Source: Larimichthys crocea (Eukaryota > Chordata > Actinopteri > Sciaenidae). From it: DNA of 64,000 bases. The position numbers and the translations under genes are program-made. Under the pieces are notes generated by a model. It had not been told where the DNA came from and did not search any database. It worked only from the letters and a program-made list of their open reading frames with translations. Positions 13,981 through 25,604 of the stretch are shown piece after piece. How positions within the stretch are numbered: the first letter of the stretch is position 1; each line of letters starts with the position of its first letter. The stretch covers positions 2,271,011 to 2,335,010 of the forward strand of contig NC_040022.1 of the NCBI RefSeq assembly GCF_000972845.2, given 5' to 3'.

Positions 13981-14159
13981 TTAACGATATGTCTCATTTT
14001 AGGTGTTGTTGCACATCTGGACGGCGGAGGGCGCTGTTACATCAAGCCATGCATAATTTCTGCACAGCTGAGACTTTCCAGGAGAGTTTATTTAAACTTC
14101 TCTGTCCACTGGAACCAAAATAAGAGACAAAAAAAACAGGAATTCAGAGACATTTCAGA

Positions 14160-14720
14160 GACTTTTGTCCTCATGTGGACTCTGTCCTCATGTGGAGCCG
14201 CTCTGTCTCTTTAAAGCCAGCGCACGCAGCCTGGCTCGGCGCATGCGCGGTGAGAGGGAGCAACAGCCCCTGTGAAAAACAACAACAATCACTACAGACA
14301 GAGAGAGAGAGAGAGAGAGAGATGATGGCCCCCTGAAGCCCAGCACCTCTTTACCACAGCACCAGTCCTCAGCTGCTACTTCACCCGGAGCTTCTCCTTT
14401 ACATGTCGATGCTGCCGAGCTCATGAACTTGGCCAGTCAGAGCGGGGAAGCTGGCGGAAGCCAGCTCCTCTTCGCCAACTTTAACCAGGACAACACGTAA
14501 GGCCGGGCCGGGGGGGGGGCGAGTGTGCTCCGGGGACGGCCTAAACGGGTAGATAGCTCACTGTGGACATGTCCGGGCGTCGTGAGGAGGCGACGTGAAC
14601 CGGCTTTAACGTCGTTTATCGGCCGTAACAATGACCTCTGCGGCGCATGGGGTAACTGTAGCTGGAGCTAAGCTAAACGCGGCGAGGCTACGTGCTGTCT
14701 TACCCGTCTTTAGCTTAGCA
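14160..14720 (+). promoter_or_regulatory. wipi2: GC-rich wipi2 5' region
   Basis: The sequence around the start codon is rich in CG dinucleotides (for example GCGCATGCGCGG near 14239, an NRF1-like palindrome) in an otherwise AT-rich surrounding. This fits a CpG-type housekeeping promoter. No TATA box was seen. The transcription start is not determined. Confidence 0.5.
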
Positions 14721-14889
14721 CGATGCTAAGTGTAGCCTCTGTGCACATGCAGCTGAGGTGTCATTAAGTTCAGGGGCCGAGGTGACGATTGTTATGATGG
14801 ATGCAGACACACTGAAGCCGGTGCGAGTGTGTTTAGACACAGTTATATAAATAAAAGTGTCAAACTGGGTCACTGCTGCAGACATGTAG

Positions 14890-14927
<38 letters not shown>

Positions 14928-15020
14928 CTGTTATTGTTGTTGTTATTGTTATTGTTGTTAAAGGCTCCACACCGCAGAGGCCTGTGACAACATACTGCTG
15001 TCACATGCTGACCAGTACAG

Positions 15021-15063
<43 letters not shown>

Positions 15064-18000
15064 ATTCACAGGGAGAGGTTTGACTGTAATGCATCCATGT
15101 ATAATCTAATATCAGACCATTAATAAGGAGATAGGAGTCCTTATATCAACCCAGACTGGCACGAGAGACAAAAATATTTACTTATTTGAGACAAAATTGA
15201 CTTTTAGGTGGAGCCGGACTTCAGAAAATCAGCGACAGGATGTGTTTCTGTGATCGTCTTTATAGTTTAATTCTTAATATTTGATAAAAAATGTGGCAAT
15301 ATTTGAGATTTTTACTTAAAAATGTAAAAACAGTGTAAATCCAAATTCTAAGATAAACTTTAATGATGCCACACTGGGGATATTCACCTGTCACAGCAGC
15401 TCGTATACACAAGGTGGACAATAAATAGATAAATAAATAAATATATAGTAGAAAGTCATGCTGGTGTTAAAGAGTCTGAGATGAATGACCTCTCTGACTG
15501 TGTCAACAAAAGCTTCGTAAAAGTATAATTCATGTCCCTTCAGGATTCATCACAACAGTTACATGCATGCAAATACCGGTCATGTTATGTATGCAGAAGA
15601 TTTGGTAATCTTCCGTCCATCTAACGCCGGCCTGCGACTCACGATATGGAACTGATTTTGACATCGAACATGACTCACAGTCAGAGCTGTGACCTAAAAT
15701 GCTTGCGCGTCAAGTTTGGCACGTGTTCAGAGGCTTTGTTTTTGTACAAAATGACACGCAGATAACGGAGGTATGAGAACGTTCCTTAGACTTCCACGAT
15801 GGAGTAATTCCAGCCAAACGTTTGTCAGCGTCAGCCGCCGGCGCTCGAGTTTGTACGCGGATGCAGATTTCTGTGTTGCTCATTTATCTCTGATGACTTG
15901 CTGATGTAAAGATTGTTCACTGCCGCTCTTGTCTCTGTTTCTATTATTAAACAGGTCTTTAGCTGTTGGCACCAAATCAGGATACAAGTTTTTCTCCCTG
16001 TCCTCTGTGGACAAACTGGAGCAGATATATGAATGTAGTAAGTATCCTCTGTGCTCTGTTCGTCTGCACGATGTCTTTATTCTGTCACGAGTACAAAGGA
16101 GTTTTAGAGCTGCTTGTTCTACATTAACTGTATCCGAGTTGAGTTGTACAGCGAGAGGAAGACGATGAGCATGGTATCTATAATTCACGAGCTCGGTCGA
16201 TGCTCGATCCATTCCCTAAACGTACATAAAAGTTTCGGTGTGTTCAGCAAGAAAGAAACTCTCACACAGATTAAAGCGGCGCCAGCCTGTGACTCGTTTT
16301 CACCGCTTCACTCCCTGAACTGTTTCAAGCTGTTGCAGCTAATAACAGATGAAAGATGTCACTGGATGAGTGTTGTGATGTGATGATTTGTCTGTGTGTG
16401 TCTGCAGCGGACACGGAGGATGTGTGTATCGTGGAGCGTCTGTTCTCCAGCAGTCTGGTCGCCATCGTCAGCCTGAAGGCCCCGAGGAAGCTCAAAGTCT
16501 GTCATTTCAAGAAGGGAACAGAGATCTGCAACTACTCCTATTCCAACACCATACTGGCCGTCAAGCTCAACAGACAGGTGAGATAAGATGCTCAGAAATA
16601 TGGGCAACGTGGGCTGAGTCTCTCCTGCAGCGACCCGGTTCTGACTCCGACCTGTGGTCCTTCACCGTGTGTCATTCCCCCCTCTCTCTCCTCAGCTGTC
16701 TGCTCTCACAGCTCCCTCTGTATCTCCTCCATCTTATTGCAGAGCGATCTTACATTCATAGCAGACATGGTTTGTATCGTCTTAGATCCAGATCTGCATA
16801 TTTTCACTTCGGCATGGAATGATGTATCGTGAAGTCGTGGTCTGCATAACAGGAAAAAAAAGACAAATCAGTAATCTCCGTAGTTGAAAGTTCACGTCTG
16901 GACACAAAACTGATGAAGCACGAAAAATATTAAAAGCAGAGACGTGTTGCTGTAACTGGATGCGAACTACACGACCCGTGTGTCGTGTAAACAAACACCG
17001 GAAGACGTATTTATGTTGTGAAAATAAATGCTGTTTAGTAATATTCATCGCATAATACAGGAAAGAGACAAATATAATAATAATAAAGAGAAAATGGAAC
17101 TAAAAGTCATAGTGTGGAAAGTTTGGCTCAATTTGCTTAAGTGACATAATAAAAGTTTTAATTGTAATTTATCCGTTTATAATAGATCAGTCCAATAAAT
17201 GAGATAATTACGTCCTTATATCGCAGTTCTGTTTATTTATCTGCCTCCTGCTGTATTCTGCAAAGTCTCTACCATCTGTACAGTCGTGTGACCGCCGTCA
17301 CAGTCTGACACCAGACGTTGATGAGCTGTGTGTGTGTGTACTCTTGTTTTACGGCCCTCTCACTTATGTAAAATATCAGATAAGATATGTACGACAAACC
17401 GGCGTTCGTCAGGGATGTTGATGTTTTTGCCGTTTCCCCGCAGAGGCTGATCGTGTGTCTGGAGGAGTCGCTTTACATTCACAACATCCGAGACATGAAA
17501 GTGCTGCACACTATCAGAGAAACTCCACCCAACCCTTCAGGTGAGTCTGGTGTAACAGGTGTGTAACGTGATAGCACAAAAGGAAAGGGCTCATTGTCTG
17601 CACGGAGCAGACTGCTCATACTGAAACTACTGATTTTTTTTCTTTCTCTTTCATTTTGAACTCAGTCAACTCAGTTTTTGTTCAGCGCTGCCCTGAAGGC
17701 CTAAAACTGTCCCCGAGATCTGAGTCACCTCTGTGATATTTGTGTAGAACCAAAACCAACTCGTGCTGTCAGATCATCGTCCTCACTCGAGTCGCTCTTT
17801 CAGTTTCACTCATCGTCAAAGTCTGGCCTTTGTTTTTAGTGAATCACTTTGTGTCTCTGCAGGACTGTGCGCTCTGTCCATCAGCAATGACAACTGTTAT
17901 CTGGCGTACCCCGGCAGTGCCACGATAGGAGAAGTTCAAGTGTTTGACACGGTTAACCTGGTAGGTGAACACAGACGCAGTGAATCGCTCCTTCAGCTCC

Positions 18001-20697
18001 TGTTTCCTCTTTTTTCTATCACACTGTCGTGACAGTCAGTGTTTCCTGTCATGAACCACCACAGCTCACTATTTTTGTCTTCCTGAAGCAGCACATCTCT
18101 TAACTAGTGTGCGTTTGTTTTCCAGCGAGCGGCTAACATGATTCCAGCCCACGACAGCCCGTTGGCGGCTCTGGCATTTGACGCCAGTGGAACCAAACTG
18201 GCCACCGCCTCGGAGAAAGTAAGACTGTACAGTACACCAGCCCGTCGTCGTCTGTGCTGCTTATTTTTGAGCTGTTTTTGTTTTCCGCCTGAGCAAATAC
18301 ATCACCGCTGTCGTCTTTGTCCTCTGTTTATCTTTCACTTCCTCTCAGGGAACAGTCATTCGTGTCTTCTCGATCCCGGAGGGACTGAAGCTCTTTGAGT
18401 TTCGAAGAGGAGTCAAGAGGTGAGATAATTCAAATGCGCTACAGTTTTTCAGAAATCAAAGCTGCTTTTACCAGCGTGATTCTGTGTCGTATCTCAGGTG
18501 TGTGAGCATCTGCTCGCTGGCGTTCAGCATGGAAGGCCTCTACCTGTCGGCCTCCAGCAACACAGAGACGGTCCACATCTTCAAATTAGAGACGCAGGAG
18601 AAGAAGTATGTGTACGTAACTTTCTCGTTTCCGTCCTCATTCGTCTGTTTTTTAAAGGGTTGGGAAGTCCCGTCCTTTTATCCACATCATGCTTCATCTT
18701 CCTCAGAGAAACACGCCTTATAACATCCTGTGTGTGTGTTTGTGTAGGCCAGCAGAGGAGCCCACCACATGGGGAGGGTACCTGGGCAAAGTCCTGATGG
18801 CGTCCACCACCTACCTGCCTTCCCAGGTTACAGAAATGTTCACACAGGGTCGAGCCTTCGCCACCGTACGTCTGCCTTTCTGCGGACACAAGAACATCTG
18901 CGCCTTAGCTGTGTGAGTACACACACACACACTTATAAACGTTAAATATGTAAACATGTAGAACTGTTATTGTGCCGTGTGTTTGAAACAGGGTCAAACT
19001 ATTTGTGATGAAGTGAAATCAGAAGTAACATCTCGTTTCTGTTCTCAGGCTTGGACTTTCGTACAAAGACAGCTCATGCAAATTAGTCTTGTGTCTTTTA
19101 TTTATTCCTAAAAATATAACTAATGCGGTATAACTATTCATGCGCTTACTTGGCTTTTGTTCGGCTGCTTTTTTTTCCAGAGCTTTTTGTACCTCGATGT
19201 ACCTCTGTGGAGTTTCTACAGTAAAAATGACACGCAGCTCAACACGGCGTTTCTACACATGTGACTCACTATGATCTCTATGAACTGATATCTGCATATA
19301 AAAGAACAATCTGTCGGCGAGAGACCAAGATAAATTCTGTCATGTTTGAGCGAGCTTTGGTTGCAACGTGTCTTTCTCAATCCGGCTCATCATGTGGCTA
19401 ATTGGACTGCAGAACAAGTCTCAGCCCGGATATCTATCTGACTAAATCGCCGTCAGCCGATAGCTGATGCGTTCTGAGAACGAGAACAGCAGCTGTGATC
19501 CAAACACAGTTTCAGTAGTTGCGTAACAGCAGCACACATGTTTGATGTCAGTCGTCATTAGGTGTTTTTTTTGTTTGTTTTTTAGTATTCAGAAGATTCC
19601 CAGGTTGTTGGTGGCAGCAGCTGATGGTTACCTGTACCTGTACAACCTGGATCCACAAGAGGGAGGGGAGTGCACACTTATGAAGCAGCACAGGTAACAC
19701 TCTCTCTCACACATACACACACACACACACACTAAAAAGGAGTTTATTGTTACTGACTCTTTGCCATCGTTGACTTCAGGTTAGACGGCAGTGCCGAGCC
19801 ATCCAATGAGATCCTTGAGCAGGGGTCACATGACCACCCACTTGTGGCTCAGACCTACAGTGCTGCAGTAACTAAAGGTAAGTCACAAATATTATAATGT
19901 TGCAGGAAGTTTGGTGGAAAGAATATACTTTGGTGTGAATTATGAGGAATTAGTTACTCGAGTTATACTGACCTTACACCAGAAAACTTTTCAAATGATT
20001 TCAGACAAACTGTCAGTTTTGGTATAAAATCCTGAAAGTTTAGTTCGAGTAATGCTACAACTGTGACCAAACACTGCTTCTGTTTCTGCTCCACAGGTTT
20101 TCTTCTTGTAAAATTCCACCAGGATGATGGGAAATAATCCCAAAATTGAGTTGTAGTTTTAACATTGATCCTGTGAGATCCTCAGTCTTTGCAAAATCTT
20201 AAAAACTCTGAGTTTTAACAAACTGTCTGCAGACGTGAGGCTGTCAGACTTTAGTCTTTTCTGTGCCGAGTTTATGCAGTTATATATCTCCAATAAAATT
20301 AAACCCAAGTTTAATATTAATTCTTCTTTCATTATATTTACTACTTCTGTTCTCCAATAGATTTAATTGTTCATTATATTTACTACTTCTGTTCTCCAAT
20401 AGATTTAATTGTATGCTTTCCTTTAGATAATTGTAACCGTTAATTAGGAAATTACCTGAGATGTTAAAATGTTGTATGGCAGGGTAGGAGGCTCAGATTT
20501 CATCACACTAACTTATTTGCAGTAATTTCAGAAAGGAAGTCAGGAAAGCATCTTCTGTTTCATCTTTGACCTCTCGTCTCCTAGGTTACTGCGAAGAGCA
20601 GGGCGCCGTCGGAGGGGCGGGTCTAGAAGACGACCTCAACGACTTGCGCCTGGAGGAGGAGAACGAGCAGCCGCCGCTCATCCTGGAAACCGACTGA
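14423..20697 (+). CDS. wipi2: WD-repeat phosphoinositide-interacting protein 2
   Basis: The product is a PROPPIN beta-propeller that binds PI3P on the forming autophagosome and recruits the ATG16L1 complex (known of the family). Coding exons are 14423-14496, 15955-16037, 16408-16577, 17444-17540, 17863-17960, 18126-18218, 18349-18419, 18498-18605, 18748-18912, 19586-19693, 19780-19877 and 20585-20697, total 425 aa, with all junctions GT-AG and in phase. The start [12 protein letters not shown] and segments [35 protein letters not shown] and [19 protein letters not shown] are near-identical to mammalian WIPI2. The lipid-binding FRRG motif is at residues 223-226, in exon 7. The C-terminus [14 protein letters not shown] then QPPLILETD matches the acidic WIPI2 tail. 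The alternative segment found in longer mammalian isoforms between exons 11 and 12 was not seen. CA tracts follow the donors of exons 9 and 10. Confidence 0.97.
14893..15061. repeat. Paired (CA)n and (TG)n tracts, wipi2 intron 1
   Basis: A CA tract at 14893-14927 and a TG tract at 15020-15061 are complementary and separated by about 90 bases. The spacer includes a degenerate (TTGTTA)n stretch. Confidence 0.9.
20329..20412. repeat. Perfect 42-bp tandem duplication, wipi2 intron 11
   Basis: Copies 20329-20370 and 20371-20412 are identical and begin TCATTATATTTACTACTTCT. It sits in the last intron of wipi2, about 170 bases before the final exon. Confidence 0.97.
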
Positions 20698-22090
20698 CTT
20701 AACGGACCGGCTCGTAAACCCCACCGATCAGAGGGCCTCCTCGGTGCGGCTATGAACATTGACGAAGGGTGGGGGGGAGGGAGGGGGCGGGTGGGCAGGA
20801 TCAAAGACCGCGGGTGTTTTTTTGAAACGCTCAAAGTGTTCACGAGCCTGTCTGTGCGTCTGTCTGTGCGTCCGTCCGCTCACATACATACATGTCGAAC
20901 CTTTTTCTCCCCGCGCTCCGCGTTTTTCCCCCTCAGTTCCGCCTGCGCAGGCTGAACTGACGCTTTGCATGTACATGTGCCAACTGCAACAAAAAAAAAC
21001 AAACAAAAAACACAACATGTGAAGAAGAGTATCTGAGAGTGTGTGTGTGTATGTGTGTATGTTGGACATAAAAAAATGTAGCCGTGTCTCCACTAAAGAC
21101 ACACACACACTGACGCAAGCACTGTGTAAAAATATGAAAGTGATTGTGTAAGTGCCTCGCTGCCCCGCTGTCATGGTCTCTTCTGTTTTTGAGGGATCTC
21201 CTCGCATTGGCTTAATAAAACCTATTTTCATTTGTCCGATCTTAATCAGAGGTGTGTGTCCTTATCATTTCCTCTCACACACACACAAACACACACACCG
21301 TCCTGCGAGGAGTCTTTCGGCTCGACTTAACCCTCCAAAGAACGAAGCTTGTGGCATGAGGCAGACGTGTTTGCGAATAAGAGTGTGTGCGCTTGTGCTG
21401 AGACCTCATTTATATATGTGTGTGTGTGTGTTAGTGTGTGTGTGTGTGCTGGGCATGTACATTAGCAAAACACTGAGTAATTAGACCCCCCTCCTTCACT
21501 TTTACCTCATCCAAACAGAGGCTCAGTGGACCTTCCCTCCTCCTCATCCTCAGGCCTGCAGTCATTGGTTGATTTTTAAACTGATATTAATGATCTTTTT
21601 TTTTTATTATTATTTTAAATCTTAACATAACCAATCATAACCAACGATGTGTCATGCGTAAGAAAACATGCATGGTGTTGTTGACGTGGTACTTTGTCCG
21701 TACATCGATGACATTCGGGTTGTGAAAGGCAGGAAGCCGTCAGTGACTGCATCCCTGTATCTCTGCTCTGTACATTATTAGATGTGGAAAGATATCACTG
21801 TACCATATTGTCAGGTTATGACCATGACTTTGAGATTTTACACTCTCTGGGATAAGATGGGATGTTTGTGTTTTCCATCGAGGCGACTTGATTGATCTTA
21901 GAGCTCAGGCTGAGCCTTGTCGACTGGTCCAGGATGCTGCTTGATGCCCCGTTAATCCTTATGGTGTCTGAAGCCGCTAAACGAGGGTTAGCCATGGGAT
22001 TTTTGGAGTGTCAGGCATTTTCTAATGATTTTGTATAAAATGTGAAACGTTCATCTGAAACTAAAATGAAAATAAATTCCATGTTGATGT
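20698..22090 (+). other. wipi2: wipi2 3' UTR
   Basis: Noncoding sequence after the TGA at 20695-20697. Two AATAAA signals are present, at 21214-21219 and 22071-22076, so short and long 3' UTR forms are possible. The region has TG and CA tracts but no recognisable coding exon. Confidence 0.6.
22071..22076 (+). terminator. wipi2: Distal poly(A) signal of wipi2
   Basis: AATAAA followed within 40 bases by a TG/T-rich stretch (TGTTGATGT, then TTTTTTTG). The upstream AATAAA at 21214-21219 is a proximal alternative. Confidence 0.55.
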
Positions 22091-22389
22091 ATCAGATAGG
22101 TGCCTTTTTTTGTTTTGATTTGTTCTTGTTGCATTGTGGTAGTATTTTAGTTAGCATCACAACTATAACTTAATCCTGGATTTAATTAATCTGCATTTTA
22201 CAATAATTTCTTAAATCAGCCCTAATACCTCCAAAATTTCAGCATACAGACGAGGAGGAAACGGATAATTTCAGGTCTGGATTCATACTTAAAATGAGCT
22301 TTTGTCGATGGTTTTCACAGATCTTTGTCGATGAGAAGACGGAACTTAAACAGTGAAGTTATGAGACCAAAACAACAAGCTGAAAGAAG

Positions 22390-23036
22390 CTAAAAACAAG
22401 AAGTACGTAACGCTTTACAGCAGTAAGTCACTGCTCCACCTCAACTCTCTGATTTAAAGAGTTTCCTGATGGACAGTGAATTAAACTGCTACCAACTGTA
22501 GCTGCTGTTAGCTAATGTTAGCTCAGTTTGTTAGCCGGGCTGACCGGTGTTTGTACCACGGGAGTTTTGGACCGCCAGGAAGAAGAAGAAGGTTTCTAGG
22601 CAAATGATGACCTGGAGTGTCGTGCCAGAACAGGAGCTGGGCAGGCTCAGCAGCCTTTATAGACATAATGACAGAGGCGAAGAGACAGAAGAGGACATTG
22701 ACGGAGGAAGCTAAGAAGAAAAAATGAGAGAGTGAACGAGCAAGACAAGTCTCTGGACAAGTGTAAATCTGGGACTGACTTTTAGTGGTTGGTGAAATAA
22801 AAGGCTGAAAGACAGACACCAAGCTGAGCTGGGCTGACTGTTGGACTAGTCAGTAATATTAGCTGCTGCTGTGTCTTGTGTTGTTGACCTTGTTTGATGT
22901 TTGCCCATTAGCAAAGTTCTTGATTATAAGTAATAAAATCATAAATAAACGCGTACAGCTGTCCACAGTGGTATTACACTCTGAAACTTGGGACACCAAA
23001 TCACAAAAATACTCATTTCTATGCAGTCTTCATTAA
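22390..23036 (-). mobile_element. Family B inverted-repeat element, longer fragment
   Basis: It contains AGTACGTAACGCTTTACAG, GTTAGCTCAGTTTGTTAGCC, GTGTCGTGCCAGAACAGGAG, TAGACATAATGACAGAGGCG and a terminal part with AGCTGTCCACAGTGGTATTA and TTTCTATGCAGT. The same order occurs in reverse at 47497-48510. It fills much of the space between wipi2 and myh16. Confidence 0.75.
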
Positions 23037-23085
23037 ATGTCCTCCTCTGAATAAATGACAGACCCCTCTGCTCATTTGCTTGTAG

Positions 23086-23091
23086 TTTATT
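23086..23091 (-). terminator. myh16: Candidate poly(A) signal of myh16
   Basis: AATAAA on the minus strand (TTTATT on plus), about 530 bases beyond the predicted stop at 23617-23619. It is the first such hexamer in the right direction that I noticed. Confidence 0.4.
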
Positions 23092-23616
23092 AAGACTTTG
23101 CAGAACACACACACACTCGTAACAAAGAGCGACACACACACAGGTGAGCTCTCTATCGTTGACGTGAGAACACAGCTTCACCCACTCCACCCTCCAGTGT
23201 AGAGATCATGCAACACACACACACACACACACATTAAAACTCACACTAATAACACAGCATAAAGCAAAAGACTGCAGACACATTCAGGGCGCACTGACAG
23301 GAAAACACAGCGTGCAGGTTAAACTCGACAGGTGACCTAATCCTAAGACTGTATTGATTAAGACTATTGGTGATGTTAAAGACTCTTTAATTATTTAAGA
23401 CTTTAGATTCGGAGGTCCGTCTGGGCCTTATTAAGACTTTCCCTGGGGTGCCTGAGCTCATACGTCCTCAATCGAGCGTCCTCCGGAGGGCTGAGTGGGT
23501 GTGTGTCACTCTGTAGACACAAAACACAAAGACTGAGCAATAATGTGTGTTCATGGTGACATGTTCACATAGATGACTTGTTTACCTGTTAGCGGTGTGT
23601 GTGTCTCTTTCCTCCT

Positions 23617-25544
23617 CTACCCGTCCTGTCCTCCACCTGTAGGCTTGCTGACCTGGACGATCTCCACCGAGGTGAAGCCCTTCGTGGCGGAGGCTCGGTT
23701 CCTCATCCTCATTTTGTTTAAGGTCATCTCCGCGACCTCTGCGCGCTCCTCTGCGTCGTCCAGCTCGTGGATGGTCTTCCTGTATTTGGACAGGCTGCTG
23801 TTGGCCTGCTCCTCCTACAGCGGCACAGACGAGACGTTTGTCTTAGTGTTAAATAAACTCGTCCTCGGTGTGCTCTCTGTTTTCGAGGAATTTAAAAGAA
23901 AGTGTCCTATTTTTTGACACATTTTTAATATTCCAGGCTCTGTTGGGATTCGAGCAGCATAATTAAAAGTGGCACAAATTAGAGGAAATGTTCAACATTT
24001 CTGGAAATTTGCTTCTGCTAGATTGATTCCTCAAATACATAGACCGAATGAAGAAGAATGGACTCCTGTGTTTAGAAAGAACATTCAACCACTGCCACTC
24101 ACAGCTTCTTCTATCTGCCGTTTGTAGGACTTGAGCTTGTTCTGGAGTTTCTCCACCAGCTCCTGCATGCGCTGATTGGTCTTGTGGTCCTCCTCCGTCT
24201 GGAAGATCAGCTCTTTGAGTCGACGCTCTCCCTTACGGAGGTTTTTCACCGTCTCCATGTGGCGCTTCTGCTCTTGTTCCAGCTCGTTCTCCACCTCCCT
24301 GATCTGGAAAAATCGACACGGTATGTACCGTAAGAGATCAGGTGAGGCGACCAGATCAAGGTAATATCAACCCGACTCCTCACCCTGACTTCCAGTTTCT
24401 GGATGGTGCGTTTCCCAGCCTTCAGGGCCTGCTGCTCAGCCTCCTCCAGCTTCAGTGTGAGGTCTCTGAGGTTCTGCTCCTGGTTCTTCTTGATCCTCTC
24501 CAGGTGGGAGCTCCGGTCCTGCTCCTGCCGGAGCTCCTCGCACAGTCGCGTTGCCTGGAGGGAGGCATGTATCGATTTTATGTATCTTCTGTATTTAACG
24601 TGACATTTTTGTAGTGGAGTGTAGTCATGCAGCTTACATCAGTCACGGCCTTCTTGGCTCGTTCGTCAGCAGAGCGAAACTCTGAGATCAGTTCTTCGTG
24701 CTCAGTCGACAGTCGGGTGAGATCGGCCTCCAGTTTTCTCTTCAGGATCATCAGACTTTGGTTCTGGAGCCAGAAAATCAAAGTTACAAGACAAGAAGGT
24801 ACAGACGATTGACCAAATATGCAGCTGTGCTCAGCTTTCTACCTGCATGCTGATCTCATTGAACCTCTCCGTCATGTCCACCAGCTCCTGCTCGATTTGT
24901 TTGCGGGCTCTCTCGGACGCCTCCAGGCCTCCTCTCAGCTCCTCCATCTCTCCCTGCATCAGGCACATACGCCTCTCCTGGAGGCTGTACTTCTCCCTCA
25001 GCTCGTCATGCAGTCGGGCGTCCTCGTCCATCTGAACCTGCAGATCCTGGATGAGACGCGAGAGATTAACGCCGTGTCGTTTTCAAACTACAGCACTTAC
25101 TTCATGCTGCGTCAGATAAAACTCTTACTTTGATCTGCTGCTGCAGCTTCTTGAGGGTTTTGACCAGTTCGGCGTTGTTCCTGTTGGCGTGCTCCAGCTG
25201 GATCTCCATCTCATTCAGGTCTCCCTCCATCTTCTTCTTCATCCTCAGAGCCTCGGCGCGACCTTTGGCCTCCGCCTCCAGGCTGGCCTGCAGCGACTCC
25301 ACTGCACGGGCATGGTTCTTTCTAGAAAGAGGGCACAAAGGCCACATGTCACGGACTAATTCATTATGAAACAGAGCTAAAGCCTGGTGGCCCGGGTACA
25401 ACACATGTGGATGAAGACTGGATCTTGTTATGTCATCAATTCATGGTTTATTCAAGGGACTGGATCGGAAACCGTTTCTATGGTGTTAGGGTTTGAGCCT
25501 TTTCTGTGTTTTTGATGAACTTTGTGACATTTATCTTTTGTCTA

Positions 25545-25604
<60 letters not shown>

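Noticed and set aside
19878..20584. Additional wipi2 exon equivalent to the mammalian segment before GAVGG
   Set aside because: No stretch with splice signals and matching residues was found in this intron; the 425-aa form is in phase without it.
23465..23510. Extra terminal myh16 exon
   Set aside because: Would require the weak donor GTCAGC at 23653; read-through to TAG at 23617-23619 is simpler. Kept as an alternative in the findings.
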